Shown: positions 24,231-33,382, counted from the stretch's first letter. The stretch: 64,000 bases of DNA from Xanthomonas arboricola pv. guizotiae (GCF_002940205.1 NZ_MDSK01000004.1:1-64000), one strand, 5' to 3'. Numbers and translations are program-made. The notes: a model not told the origin generated them from the letters alone.

Positions 24231-24704
24231 TCAGGCCGCGACGCTGGCGACCTGGCCTTCGTTCAGTTCTTCGGTGGTGGCTTCGCGCACCTCGATGACT
24301 TCGACCGCGAAATGCAGGGTCTGCCCGGCCAGCGGATGGTTGCCGTCGACAGTGACCTGCTCGGGACCGACCTCGGTGACGGTGACCAGCACCGGGCCCT
24401 GCTGGGTGCGCGCCTCGAACTGCACACCCGGCACGACCTCGACATCGGTCGGGAACGCCTCGCGCGGCACCTGCTGGATCAACTGCTCGTGGCGCGGGCC
24501 ATAGCCCTGTTCGGGCACGACATCGGCAGTGAGTGTCTCGCCGACGCGCTTGCCGTCCAGTGCCTGTTCCAGGCCGGGCACGATGTTGCCGGCGCCGTGC
24601 AGGTAGCTCAATGGCGTGTCCGGCGTCGAACGGTCCAGGACCTGGCCGCTGTCGTCGGAAAGGGTGTAATGAATGGTCGCAACGCGACCCTGGCTGATTT
24701 CCAT
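24231..24704 (-). CDS. slyD: FKBP-type peptidyl-prolyl isomerase, SlyD-like
   Basis: The 157-residue protein has an FKBP core (V-A-T-I-H-Y-T-L, G-x-V-L-D, P-L-S-Y-L-H-G and I-V-P-G-L-E-Q-A-L) interrupted by the insert-in-flap domain (about 70-125, with P-x-E-Q-G-Y-G), the SlyD/SlpA architecture. The His/Cys-rich metal-binding tail of E. coli SlyD is missing, so it probably works as a folding factor rather than a nickel donor. GGAGG lies six bases upstream of the ATG at 24704. The frame extends upstream but has no homology. Confidence 0.88.
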   Translation of the reverse strand: MEISQGRVATIHYTLSDDSGQVLDRSTPDTPLSYLHGAGNIVPGLEQALDGKRVGETLTADVVPEQGYGPRHEQLIQQVPREAFPTDVEVVPGVQFEARTQQGPVLVTVTEVGPEQVTVDGNHPLAGQTLHFAVEVIEVREATTEELNEGQVASVAA

Positions 24705-24803
24705 TGGAAACCTCCATGATGGTGATCGAGTGGGATGCGTCGGCTGACTCACGACGCCAAGAGGTGGTGCCCGCCTACCGTAGGCAATCGACGCGGATGA
24801 TGC

Positions 24804-24825
24804 AACCGCAGCCGGGGCTGCGGTT
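24804..24825. other. Hairpin in the slyD upstream region
   Basis: AACCGCAGC and GCTGCGGTT form a 9-bp stem around four bases. A second, smaller one (GGTGAC, GAT, GTCACC) spans 24846-24860. Both lie in the 276-base gap between the CDF transporter stop (24981) and slyD (start 24704), and may terminate the transporter transcript. No gene is seen in this gap. Confidence 0.4.
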
Positions 24826-24980
24826 AGGGCGAGGATCAGCTTGGTGGTGACGATGTCACCTTTGCGATGCAACTGCTTCCTGCGCGATGCCGTTGGTCCT
24901 CGAAGGTGAGCCGGTCGATGCGCGTTACGTTGCGGCGTCTGGCTGTATCGCGATGCACGCCTTGCACGGCCTGCCGTGCG

Positions 24981-26033
24981 CTAATCCTTCTCGGCCCCAC
25001 GTTCGATCTGGGCGCGGCGCATGTGCCAGGTTTCCGGCGTCTGCGGCTTGATGAACAGCGCGGTGAGCTCGGGATGCTGACGCTTGGCGGCCGCTTCGAT
25101 GCGCCCGACGCAGGCTTCGATCTGTGGTGTGGTACGGCTGTCTTCGAACTCGGCGCTCAGCGCGGCGACCACCTGGTTCGGACCCATCTGCATGGTCAAT
25201 ACACCGTTGGCGGCACGCACATCCGGATCGCTGGTGGCAATGCGCAGCAGCGATTCGGTGACGTGCGCATGCGCGGGTTCGCCGATCAGCAGGCCCTTGG
25301 TTTCGCGCGCCAACAGGAATGCGGTGAAGGCCAGCACGCAGGCGATGCCGATCGAGGCGATGCCATCGAGTTCGGGCATGTCCAGCAATTGCGCGCCGGC
25401 CAGGCCCAGCAGCGCCATGAACAAGCCAATGAGGGCGGCGCTGTCTTCCAGCAGCACGGTGAACGTGCTGGGGTCCTTGCTCTGCCGGAATGCCTGGAAA
25501 TAGCCCATGCGGCCCTTCTTGGCGCGGAATTCGCGCAGCGCCACCACCCAGGAAATGCCTTCGAACACGATCGATACGCCGAGCACGATGTAGGCGAGCA
25601 GATGGCTCTTGGCCGGCTCGGGATTGCGCAGATGCACGATGCCCTCGTACAGCGACACGCCTGCGCCCATGGCGAACACCAGCAGCGCGACGATGAAACT
25701 CCAGAAGTACAGCTCACGCCCGTAGCCGAACGGATGGGTCGGCGAGGGGGCCTGCGCGGCGCGGCGCAGGCCGTACAGCAGCAGCACTTCGTTGACGGTG
25801 TCCACCAGCGAGTGCACGCCTTCGCTGAGCATCGCCGAACTGCCCGAAATCGCTGCGGCGATGAATTTTGCGATCGCGATGGCAAGATTGCCGGCCAGCG
25901 CGACGTAGACGACCAGATGCGAGCCGGTTTTCTGTGCCGCGCCCGGTTTGCCGGCCGTAGGCGCGGTGGATCCTGGCGCAGCGCCGGGGGCTTGGGGAAC
26001 CGATGGGTTGGGCACGTGCGACCTGCAGGGCAT
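24981..26033 (-). CDS. Cation diffusion facilitator family transporter
   Basis: The 350-residue protein has a Pro/Ala-rich N-terminus (about 1-38), six membrane helices and a cytoplasmic metal-binding C-terminal domain (about 250-340). Helix II carries S-x-A-M-L-S-E-G-V-H-S-L-V-D, the CDF metal-site motif, and helix V carries E-D-S-A-A-L-I-G. It should export a divalent cation such as Zn, Co, Fe or Mn in exchange for protons. Selectivity cannot be read from the sequence. A GTG at 26015 is an alternative start. It is divergent from yjdM. Confidence 0.88.
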   Translation of the reverse strand: MPCRSHVPNPSVPQAPGAAPGSTAPTAGKPGAAQKTGSHLVVYVALAGNLAIAIAKFIAAAISGSSAMLSEGVHSLVDTVNEVLLLYGLRRAAQAPSPTHPFGYGRELYFWSFIVALLVFAMGAGVSLYEGIVHLRNPEPAKSHLLAYIVLGVSIVFEGISWVVALREFRAKKGRMGYFQAFRQSKDPSTFTVLLEDSAALIGLFMALLGLAGAQLLDMPELDGIASIGIACVLAFTAFLLARETKGLLIGEPAHAHVTESLLRIATSDPDVRAANGVLTMQMGPNQVVAALSAEFEDSRTTPQIEACVGRIEAAAKRQHPELTALFIKPQTPETWHMRRAQIERGAEKD

Positions 26034-26130
26034 TCGACAAGCGCTGCACTATCGCGCCGGCGCCGTGCCGGAGACGTGATCGCGCGGCCGGGGCGCTACA
26101 ATCCACGCCCGTTTTGAAGCTAGGAATCGC

Positions 26131-26466
26131 ATGTCTTCCGTTCCCGCCTGCCCGCAATGTGGCCTGGACAATACCTATGCCGATGGCGCGTTGCTGATTT
26201 GCGCAGACTGCGGCTTCGAATGGAGCGCGGGCGAGTCCGCCGCGACTGCGACGGTGGTGCGCGACAGCAACGGCAACCTGTTGCAGGCCGGCGACACGGT
26301 GACGGTGATCAAGGACCTGAAGGTCAAGGGCTCGTCGATTCCGCTCAAGCAGGGCACGCTGATCCGCAATATCCGCCTGGTCGAGGACGATGCCGAGCAC
26401 ATCGAAGGCAATTCGGAAAAGATCAAGGGCCTGGTGCTGAAGACCTGTTTCCTGCGCAAGGCCTGA
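26131..26466 (+). CDS. yjdM: YjdM/PhnA-type zinc-ribbon protein
   Basis: The 111-residue protein matches the YjdM (PhnA) family over its full length: zinc ribbon C-P-Q-C at 7-10 and C-A-D-C near 25-28, then the C-terminal domain with G-D-T-V-T-V-I-K-D-L-K-V-K-G and L-K-T-C-F-L-R-K at the end. AGGA lies about 8 bases upstream of the ATG. Despite older naming for phosphonate uptake, the cellular role is not settled. It is monocistronic and followed by a long inverted repeat. Confidence 0.92.
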   Translation: MSSVPACPQCGLDNTYADGALLICADCGFEWSAGESAATATVVRDSNGNLLQAGDTVTVIKDLKVKGSSIPLKQGTLIRNIRLVEDDAEHIEGNSEKIKGLVLKTCFLRKA

Positions 26467-26505
26467 GGCTGTTGCGGAGGCAGCAGCATAGCCTGCAGCG
26501 TGTGT

Positions 26506-26569
26506 AGGAGCGCGCTTGCGCGCGATGTAGCGTTATCGATACCGCCTCATCGCGCGCAAGCGCGCTCCT
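26506..26569. repeat. 22-bp perfect inverted repeat between convergent genes
   Basis: Arms 26506-26527 and 26548-26569 are exact reverse complements over 22 bases (beginning AGGAGCGCGCTTGCGCGCG), with a 20-base loop. Each arm also contains its own small palindrome (GCGCGCTTGCGCGC). It lies between yjdM and the convergent secreted-protein gene, and can serve as a bidirectional terminator. It resembles REP-like intergenic elements that I remember as common in Xanthomonas. Confidence 0.85.
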
Positions 26570-26581
26570 GCGTTGCAACGC

Positions 26582-27379
26582 TCAATCGCGCGGATACACC
26601 GCCGCCACCGTACAACTCTGGCGCATCCGCGCGGCCAGGCCGCCGCGCGTGGTGCTCAGGTCGCCCTGCTGGCCGGATCCGGCAGCCGCGCCGGCAAGCG
26701 CCATTTCGTCGAGCACATCGACCTTGTCGCCGGGATTGCCGCAGATCGCATTCAGGCCCATGCCGGAGACGAAACGGATCGGCGGCGCGCCGCTGAGTTC
26801 GCGGCAGCTGTCCATCAGTTCGACGCGGTAGTGGCGATGCGTGCCGGGGTGACGTGGCGAGACTTCCACCACCAGTCCCTGGCCGTCTTCCGACCACGAG
26901 CGCAGCATGCTGGGATTGAAGCAGTAGCTGGACGAGCCGGCGAAATTGCGCCGGCGCGCTTCGCGCACGCTGACCCCGTCCAGGGTCGGGATGCCGCTGT
27001 CGCGTTGCCGTGCCGCACTGGCGTATTCGCGCGCACTCAGCGTGGCGATCTGGCTGATCGCGCAGTGCTGCTGGCCCGAGCGCACGTAGGCCGGCGCACC
27101 GTTGCAGACCCAGCCGTGCGCCGCCAGCAGGCTCGCATCGGCTTGTGCGGCCAGTTGCGGGCAGTCCTGCGCCAGGCTGATGCGGAACAGCCGCCCGCCG
27201 TGTTCGGCCACTGCCAGCGTGCGCGGATCGGCTTGATGCAGCTCCGTCACCTTGCGCGCGTCCAGGCACTCGGCGTTCGGTGCGGCAGGGCGCAGCGGCT
27301 CGGCCGCTGCGGTGGAGGACGCGTAACCGAATAGCGTGCTGCCGAGCAGAACCGCCGTGAGTAAACGCATCATGCACAT
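26582..27379 (-). CDS. Secreted protein with two DUF6491-like repeats
   Basis: The 265-residue protein has a signal peptide cleaved near A-A-A-E (about 26). Two related segments follow. One is about 35-115 (E-C-L-D-A-R-K-V, L-F-R-I-S-L, D-C-P-Q-L, V-C-N-G, H-C-A-I). The other, more degenerate, is about 150-260 (Y-C-F-N, H-Y-R-V-E-L, S-C-R-E-L, I-C-G-N, S-C-T-V). The paired cysteines suggest disulfides in the periplasm. The repeats resemble DUF6491, whose function is unknown. The start at 27379 is likely; M-M-R-L at 27373 or 27370 are alternatives. Confidence 0.65.
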   Translation of the reverse strand: MCMMRLLTAVLLGSTLFGYASSTAAAEPLRPAAPNAECLDARKVTELHQADPRTLAVAEHGGRLFRISLAQDCPQLAAQADASLLAAHGWVCNGAPAYVRSGQQHCAISQIATLSAREYASAARQRDSGIPTLDGVSVREARRRNFAGSSSYCFNPSMLRSWSEDGQGLVVEVSPRHPGTHRHYRVELMDSCRELSGAPPIRFVSGMGLNAICGNPGDKVDVLDEMALAGAAAGSGQQGDLSTTRGGLAARMRQSCTVAAVYPRD

Positions 27380-27602
27380 CCTTGGCGATGAGGGATGCGC
27401 GCATCGTCTGCCAGGCAGGTCGCGCTGACAATCGCAGCAACGCGTGTTACGTCACGCACTCACCCACACCGGGCGGGCCACCAGCGCTCGCCGCCGCCAG
27501 CGCATACGAGTGCATGCCGACGCCGGGCTGCAGGCATGTGCGCGCACAACCTCACCGCGCGCCTTTCACCTTGCTGCCGCGATAGCGCGGCGCAGTTCGT
27601 GC

Positions 27603-28658
27603 TCAGGGTGCTTCGGGCGGATCCGAATCCAGCACCTGCAGCTTGCCGCCGGTGGTTTCGGGAAGGATGCGTTGGTCGGTGGCCACCAGCACCACGCCAG
27701 GCGTCAGCAGCGGCAGCAGGCCGGCCAGGAATGCCGGCGGCACCTGCAGTCGCGCGATGGTGTCGGCATCCAGCGGCTGCCCTGCCGCCGCGCTGCTGCC
27801 GGGGATGCCGATGCGCATCCAGTTGGGCATGCGTTGACCGGGCAAGCCGGGCACTTCGCCAGGCAGGAAGCCCTGGCCGACGATGAAGGCCTGCGTGCCC
27901 AGCGGCGCGGCGCCGATCTGCGCGCGCAATGCCACTTGCGCGCGTCCGATCTCCACGCCGTTGCGATACACCACCAACTGCTGATCGCTGCTGCTGAACA
28001 GCATCGAGATCGGACCGGTCGGCGCCAGCTCCGGTTGCCATGCGAAGGCCTGGCCGTTGGGCAACGGCAGCAGTGCGCGCTCGGCGCCGGTGATGGGGTC
28101 GATCGGGCTGAGCGCGCGCGGGTGCACCACATCGTCTGCATTGACGCCGGCCTGCGCGACCACCACCACCATGCCCATATTGGAATTGTCGAACAGCAGC
28201 CGCGCGAATTCCGACGGCAGATGCACGCAGCCATGCGATTCCGGATAGCCGGGCAGGCCGCCTGCGTGCAGGGCCACGCCGTCCCAGGTCAGGCGTTGCT
28301 GATACGGCATGGGCGCGGCGTTGTAGAGGCTGGAGCGGTGGTCCTTGTCCTTCTGCAGGATGGTGAATACACCGGTGGGCGTCTCGTGCCCGGGCTTGCC
28401 GGAACTGATGGTGGAAACGCCGATCAGGATGCCGTTGCGATACGCATACGCGCGTTGCTCGGTCAGGCTGACGATCACCGCCATCGGCCCCCAGCCCTTG
28501 CTGACGCCGCCCCAGATCCATTCGCCCGGCTTGAGGTCGGCCGGCGCCGTTTCGGCAGGGCTGGACTGGCGCGCGCCCCAGAACGGCACCGCAAGCGCTG
28601 GCCCGCAGACCAGCAGCGTGCAGAAAACAACAGCAATGAGCAGGGTCCGCATCGGCAT
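27603..28658 (-). CDS. L,D-transpeptidase family protein (YkuD domain)
   Basis: The 351-residue protein has an N-terminal signal peptide ending near A-L-A (about 23). The catalytic YkuD domain (about 58-180) contains H131 and the S-H-G-C-V-H motif at 141-146, with nucleophile C144. A C-terminal region (about 190-351), rich in Pro and Gly, is unassigned. Such enzymes cross-link peptidoglycan 3-3 or attach lipoproteins in the periplasm. The ATG at 28658 is favoured, and the in-frame ATG at 28652 is equally possible. The frame's first Met at 28751 lacks homology. Confidence 0.88.
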   Translation of the reverse strand: MPMRTLLIAVVFCTLLVCGPALAVPFWGARQSSPAETAPADLKPGEWIWGGVSKGWGPMAVIVSLTEQRAYAYRNGILIGVSTISSGKPGHETPTGVFTILQKDKDHRSSLYNAAPMPYQQRLTWDGVALHAGGLPGYPESHGCVHLPSEFARLLFDNSNMGMVVVVAQAGVNADDVVHPRALSPIDPITGAERALLPLPNGQAFAWQPELAPTGPISMLFSSSDQQLVVYRNGVEIGRAQVALRAQIGAAPLGTQAFIVGQGFLPGEVPGLPGQRMPNWMRIGIPGSSAAAGQPLDADTIARLQVPPAFLAGLLPLLTPGVVLVATDQRILPETTGGKLQVLDSDPPEAP

Positions 28659-28952
28659 TCCAGAGAGCAGTGTCGGCACGATCCTAGCGGGGCCGGGTGC
28701 ACGCGTCATGTGGTTGCTACCGGAATGGCTACGTTGCGAAGGTGCCGGCATTGCGAGCGGCGTGCTGTGTACGCGTTATGCCGAGCGCAGCCGCTGTGTC
28801 GGCCAGACCTGGTGCGGCTGACAAAACGGAGCGGGCAGGCGTCAGCTGGGTGCGGACGGTGCGCAGGAACCGGAATGTACGCGTGGTACATCCCGATTCC
28901 GGACATCGGCCGCGCTTGCCTGGCGGTGAGCGCAGGCGTTTTGCAGCCGCGC

Positions 28953-30047
28953 TCAGTTCGGCAGGGCGGGGTAGTCGGTGTAGCCCTTGGCACCGCCGCC
29001 GTACAGGGTGGCCTGGTCGAGCTCGGCCAACGGGGCGTTCTCGCGCAGGCGACGCACCAGATCCGGGTTGGCGATGAACGGCCGGCCGAAGGCGATCGCA
29101 TCGGCGTAACCGCTGTGGATGGCGTGGTCGGACAGCGCCTTGTCGTAGCTGTTGTTGGCGATCCAGGCGCCATCGAACTTTGCGCGCAGCGCGGCATAGT
29201 CGAAGCCGACGTTGTCGCGCGCACCGCCGGTTGCGCCTTCGATCACGTGCACGAAGGCCAGCCCGCCGATCAGGTTCAGGCGCTCCACCGCGCGTTCGAA
29301 CAGCGGCTGCGGATCGGAGTCGTGCATGCCGTACACCGGTGTGACCGGCGACAGCCGCACGCCGGTGCGCTCGGCGCCGATCTCGTCGGCGATCGCCTGC
29401 ACCACCTCGGTCAGCAGGCGGGTGCGGTTTTCGATGTCGCCGCCGTACGCGTCGGTGCGCTGGTTGGAGCCATCCCGCAGGAACTGGTCGAGCAGGTAGC
29501 CGTTGGCCGCATGCACTTCCACGCCGTCGAAGCCGGCATCGATGGCGTTGCGCGCGGCGATGCGGTAGTCCTCGATCAGGGCGGGGATTTCGTCCAGCGC
29601 CAGCGCACGCGGCTCGGAGACATCCTGGAAGCCGTCCTGGGTGTAGGTCTTGCCTTCGGCGCGGATGGCGCTGGGCGCCACCGGCGATTCGCCCGGCGGC
29701 AGCACGCTGGTGTGCGAGACGCGGCCCACATGCCACAGCTGCAGCACGATCTTGCCGCCACGGCGATGCACTTCATCGGTGACCGCACGCCAGCCCTGGA
29801 CCTGCTCGGCGGTGTGGATGCCGGGCGTATCCAGGTAGCCCTGACCCAGCGGGCTGATCTGCGTGCCTTCGGCCACGATCAGGCCGGCGCTGGCGCGTTG
29901 GCCGTAGTATTGGGCGGCGAGCGGCGAGGGCACCTGCCCGGCAGCGGCGCGATTGCGCGTCAGCGGCGCCATGATCACGCGGTTGGCAAGATCCAGTGCG
30001 CCCAGGCGCACGGGGGAGAACAACGGGGACTCGGTGGATTTGGGCAT
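28953..30047 (-). CDS. nemA: Old-yellow-enzyme alkene reductase (NemA-like)
   Basis: The 364-residue FMN-dependent (beta/alpha)8-barrel has the active-site pair H179/N182 (H-A-A-N-G-Y) with Y184, the FMN-contact sequence I-M-A-P-L-T-R-N-R near the start, and the C-terminal F-G-R-P-F-I-A-N-P-D. It should reduce alpha,beta-unsaturated carbonyls, maleimides and nitro compounds with NAD(P)H. The ATG at 30047 is the start; a TTG two codons earlier is less likely. It is divergent from an MFS pump gene, suggesting a shared electrophile-response promoter region (30048-30293). No adjacent NemR-type regulator is seen. Confidence 0.9.
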   Translation of the reverse strand: MPKSTESPLFSPVRLGALDLANRVIMAPLTRNRAAAGQVPSPLAAQYYGQRASAGLIVAEGTQISPLGQGYLDTPGIHTAEQVQGWRAVTDEVHRRGGKIVLQLWHVGRVSHTSVLPPGESPVAPSAIRAEGKTYTQDGFQDVSEPRALALDEIPALIEDYRIAARNAIDAGFDGVEVHAANGYLLDQFLRDGSNQRTDAYGGDIENRTRLLTEVVQAIADEIGAERTGVRLSPVTPVYGMHDSDPQPLFERAVERLNLIGGLAFVHVIEGATGGARDNVGFDYAALRAKFDGAWIANNSYDKALSDHAIHSGYADAIAFGRPFIANPDLVRRLRENAPLAELDQATLYGGGAKGYTDYPALPN

Positions 30048-30293
30048 CAGCAACCAATTGGGTGTGGATCACGCGCCAGGCGCGACACCGCGCCGATCGC
30101 GAGTGCCCCCTAGCGATGGTGGCGGAGCAGCGCCGATTCGAGCGATAGCGATAGGACACAGCGTCTCCTGGCACATCCAAAGCCGCCAGACCGTGATATG
30201 CCGGGGCCTGGCGCTGAATCGCGGCAGGCGGCGCGCTTTCGTTGATTGCTGCGTTGCACAATAATAAGCCGCCCCGTCATCCTGGAGTCGGGC

Positions 30294-31502
30294 ATGTCCG
30301 ATACCGATCTTTCGACGCCGCGCGTATCACGGCGCGACTACGTGCTGATCCTGTTTGCGTTGGCGATGGGCGGCTTTGCGATCGGCATCAGCGAATTCTC
30401 CACCATGGGCCTGATGACCCAGATCGCGCAGGGCCTGCAGATCAGCGAGCCGCAGGTCGGCCACGTGATCAGCGCCTATGCGCTGGGTGTGGTGGTCGGT
30501 GCGCCGTTGCTGGCGATCATTGGCGCGCGCTGGCCGCGGCGCACCTTGTTGCTGCTGCTGATGGTGTTCTACGCGCTGGGCAATCTGGCCAGTGCACTGG
30601 CGCCGGGCTATCACACGATGTTGCTGTGCCGTTTCATTGCCGGCTTGCCGCATGGCGCGTACTTCGGCGTTGCTTCACTGGTGGCCGCGTCGATCAGCCC
30701 GCCCAACCAACGCGCCACTGCGGTGGGCCGGGTGTTGCTGGGCCTGAGCATCGCCTTGCTGGTCGGTAATCCGTTGGCGACCTGGCTGGGCCAGATCGTG
30801 AGCTGGCGTTGGGCCTACGCGGCGGTGTCGGTGCTTGCGCTGTGCACGGTTGGGGCAGTGGCGGCGCGCCTGCCGCCTGCGCCGGACGAGCCGCGGCAAC
30901 AGCCGTTGCGTGAGCTGCGCGCGTTCAACCAGCCGCAGGTATGGCTGGCCCTGGCGATCGGCGCGGTGGGTTTTTCCGGCATGTTCTGCGTCTTCAGTTA
31001 TCTGGCGCCCACCCTGACCGCGGTGACAGGCGTGGCGCCGGCGCAGATCCCGCTGGCGATGGCGGCATTCGGGGGCGGCGGCGTGCTCGGCAGCATCCTG
31101 GGCGGCTGGCTGTTCGACCGCATGCAGTTCCGCGCGGTGCCGGTGTTGCTGGTGTGGTCGGTGGCGGTGATGCTGACCTTTCCGTTGGCTGCGCAGTCGG
31201 GCCTGTGGGTATTCGTGTCCATCGTGGCGGTCGGCACCATGGGCGCACTGGCGCCCGCACTGCAGACGCGTCTGATGGATGTGGCCGCGGAGGCGCAGAC
31301 CCTGGCAGCGGCGTCCAACCATGCCGCATTCAATACCGCCAATGCGTTGGGCCCGTGGCTGGGCGGTATGGCGATCACCGCCGGGTGGGGCTGGACCTCG
31401 ACCGGCTACGTGGGCGCGGCCACTGCGCTGGGCGGCCTGCTGGTGTACGCGCTGGCGGTCTGGCAGGAGCGCCGCCAGCGCGCGTCGCTGGCGAGCTGCT
31501 GA
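30294..31502 (+). CDS. MFS drug/sugar efflux transporter (AraJ/YdhP type)
   Basis: The 402-residue protein has 12 predicted membrane helices, with the DHA1-family motif G-x-L-x-x-x-x-G-x-x-x-R-R degenerate as G-A-P-L-L-A-I-I-G-A-R-W-P-R-R between helices II and III. Helix I reads G-G-F-A-I-G-I-S-E-F, as in the AraJ/YdhP/SotB subgroup. It probably exports small molecules with proton antiport. GGAG lies upstream of the ATG at 30294, fixing the start. It is divergent from nemA. Confidence 0.88.
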   Translation: MSDTDLSTPRVSRRDYVLILFALAMGGFAIGISEFSTMGLMTQIAQGLQISEPQVGHVISAYALGVVVGAPLLAIIGARWPRRTLLLLLMVFYALGNLASALAPGYHTMLLCRFIAGLPHGAYFGVASLVAASISPPNQRATAVGRVLLGLSIALLVGNPLATWLGQIVSWRWAYAAVSVLALCTVGAVAARLPPAPDEPRQQPLRELRAFNQPQVWLALAIGAVGFSGMFCVFSYLAPTLTAVTGVAPAQIPLAMAAFGGGGVLGSILGGWLFDRMQFRAVPVLLVWSVAVMLTFPLAAQSGLWVFVSIVAVGTMGALAPALQTRLMDVAAEAQTLAAASNHAAFNTANALGPWLGGMAITAGWGWTSTGYVGAATALGGLLVYALAVWQERRQRASLASC

Positions 31503-31673
31503 GGCGCTGCCGGCCTGCACTGCCTGCTGCAGTTGGAGTGATGAGTGGCAGGGCTGGCAGATGGCGTGCTGGTTGCGACATTGGTCCATGCAGGACGCAA
31601 GGCCATATCCACGGCCAACTCACGAGCGCACGTCGAGACTGCATGCTCCACTGCAAGCGGACCTTACAGCGCC

Positions 31674-31850
31674 ATGACCGAACACACGCCACCGCCTTGG
31701 AAGCGCGGCAAACCCAAGGGAAAATCCGCCTCCACGCCGCTGACCGCAAGCCAAAAGGCCGCTGCCAGGCAGCGCGCCGAGGAGGCCGGTCGTCCCTATC
31801 CCAACCTGGTCGACAATATGTGGGCGAGCCGGCAGCCGAAGCAGGTTTGA
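31674..31850 (+). CDS. Small basic hypothetical protein
   Basis: The 58-residue hydrophilic protein (M-T-E-H-T-P-P-P-W-K-R-G-K-P-K-G-K) has a lysine-rich first third and a helical A-S-Q-K-A-A-A-R-Q-R-A-E-E-A-G-R segment. It ends with P-Y-P-N-L-V-D-N-M-W. The composition fits a real small protein rather than a shadow, but no ribosome site is obvious and I cannot name a family. It is the only sensible frame in the 566-base gap between the MFS and DUF2383 genes. The remaining spaces (31503-31673, 31851-32068) show nothing else. Confidence 0.5.
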   Translation: MTEHTPPPWKRGKPKGKSASTPLTASQKAAARQRAEEAGRPYPNLVDNMWASRQPKQV

Positions 31851-32068
31851 CCTGCTCTTGGCATCGATGAATCGCCATTCATTGCCTGCATGATCGCGTG
31901 AGGACAATCACCCCATCACTCACATGTCGATTATGTGTGTCCCGCCAAGCTAAGGCCGTACACAACGCCAAGGCATGCAATCAGCACATCGATTGCCTCA
32001 TCCCGAAAGCCAGCGCAAACGCATCCACAACTTGCGCAGCGCTGGCCCATTGCAACCAGGAGCGACAC

Positions 32069-32524
32069 ATGAGCATTCAGAGCAAGACCGAGCACAGCCT
32101 CAACGACCTCATCGCCATTTCCCGCGACGGCAAGGACTTCTACGAAGAAGCGGCGGCCAAGGTAGGTGATGCCGAACTTGCAACGTTGTTCCGCCGCATC
32201 GCCGGCGTGAAGTCCGACATCGTCAGCAATCTGAGCAGTGTGGTCGCGTCGGTCGGTGGCAAGCCTGAAACCAGTGGCACCATGGTCGGCAGCATGCAGC
32301 AGTTCTACGGCAAGGTGCGCGCCACGTTGGGCGATACCAAGTACGGCTACGTCGCCGAGCTGGAAGAGTCCGAAGACCGTCTGTTGAAGGCGTTCGACGA
32401 AACCATCGCCGACCAGGACATCCCGGCCGCCGCACGCGAGGCCGCACTGCGTCTGCTGCCGGAAGTACGCGCATGTCACGACGTGATGCGTAACCGCAAG
32501 CATGCGATGAAGAACGCCGCGTAA
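32069..32524 (+). CDS. PA2169-like four-helix-bundle protein (DUF2383)
   Basis: The 151-residue protein is all-helical with ferritin-like spacing (S-R-D-G-K-D-F-Y-E-E-A-A, F-R-R-I-A-G-V-K, E-L-E-E-S-E-D-R-L-L-K-A-F-D). It matches the PA2169/DUF2383 family found in stress or stationary-phase regulons. Metal binding is possible via Glu/His but not demonstrated. AGGAG lies 5-9 bases upstream of the ATG at 32069. A good terminator follows at 32588, so the gene is monocistronic. Confidence 0.85.
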   Translation: MSIQSKTEHSLNDLIAISRDGKDFYEEAAAKVGDAELATLFRRIAGVKSDIVSNLSSVVASVGGKPETSGTMVGSMQQFYGKVRATLGDTKYGYVAELEESEDRLLKAFDETIADQDIPAAAREAALRLLPEVRACHDVMRNRKHAMKNAA

Positions 32525-32587
32525 GCTGCGCGCGTGACCTGGGCGCATCCAGGTGATGCAGCTTGCGGAGTGAACCGATAAAGGCGG

Positions 32588-32619
32588 AAACGGGCAGCGC
32601 AAGCTGCCCGTTTCTCTTT
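32588..32619 (+). terminator. Rho-independent terminator of the DUF2383 gene
   Basis: Stem AAACGGGCAGC / GCTGCCCGTTT (11 bp) with a GCAA tetraloop is followed by TCTCTTTG on the plus strand. Confidence 0.88.
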
Positions 32620-32779
32620 GTGTCGCGCGTGGTCAGTGCTGCGCGATTGTTGTTCCACTCACTGTGCGCGTTCCACGTTTGCGCATCGATGTCGAATGCG
32701 TGTCACGCATGCATTTGGTCTGCTAGTATCCGCCGCCCTTCTTCCGGCAGATCCGCGTACGCGGTCGTGGAATCAGCCC

Positions 32780-33382
32780 ATGCAACAGCAGTTCCTGTAC
32801 CTGTCTTCGGCCGAGGCGCAGCTGTCGCTCGGCCTAGGTGAGGAAAAGACCACCGAGCGCCTGTTCTTTGCGGTCATGGCCGATGCAAGCACCGCCCAAC
32901 GCGCTGCGGCGATCGCCGACGGGCTGCTGCACAGTGGTCATGTCGACGGCAAGCCGCTGGCGCGCGAGCGCCTGCATGTGACCCTGCATCATCTGGGCGA
33001 TTACGCGGGCGGCTTGCCGCCGTCGCTGGTGAGCCGCGCCAGTCAGGCGGCCGAGCGCGTGGTGCTGGATGCGTTCGAGGTGGAGTTCGATCGGGTCGGC
33101 ACCTTCGGTGGCCGGCGCTCGCAGCTGCCCTGCGTGCTGCGTGGCGAAGACAAGGTGCGCGGGCTGTACGAATTGCAGGGCGCGCTGGGCCGGCAGCTGG
33201 CGCATGCGGGCATTGCCGGCGATGCGCAGTACACGCCGCATATGACGCTGCTGTACTGCAACCAGTCGTTGCCGCAACGGCGCTGCGACGCACTGGCGTG
33301 GACGGTGCGCGAGTTCGCGCTGGGGCGCAGCTTCCTGGGCCAGTCGCGTTACCAGATCGAAGGGCAGTGGGCGCTGCGCTGA
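32780..33382 (+). CDS. thpR: RNA 2',3'-cyclic phosphodiesterase
   Basis: The 200-residue protein belongs to the 2H phosphoesterases: the two catalytic H-x-T motifs are H66-V-T68-L and H154-M-T156-L, and R-L-F-F-A-V starts the fold. It hydrolyses 2',3'-cyclic phosphate RNA ends to 2'-phosphates and can seal tRNA half-molecules in vitro. The first 25 residues (M-Q-Q-Q-F-L-Y-L) precede the usual start of the domain, so the true start might be a little later. Upstream, TAGTAT at 32724-32729 could be a -10 box. It is followed by an HD-like gene 35 bases on. Confidence 0.9.
   Translation: MQQQFLYLSSAEAQLSLGLGEEKTTERLFFAVMADASTAQRAAAIADGLLHSGHVDGKPLARERLHVTLHHLGDYAGGLPPSLVSRASQAAERVVLDAFEVEFDRVGTFGGRRSQLPCVLRGEDKVRGLYELQGALGRQLAHAGIAGDAQYTPHMTLLYCNQSLPQRRCDALAWTVREFALGRSFLGQSRYQIEGQWALR

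Noticed and set aside
27444-30113. An 889-codon plus-strand frame across the L,D-transpeptidase and nemA genes
   Set aside because: It covers two well-supported genes on the opposite strand and the gap between them; no family motifs.
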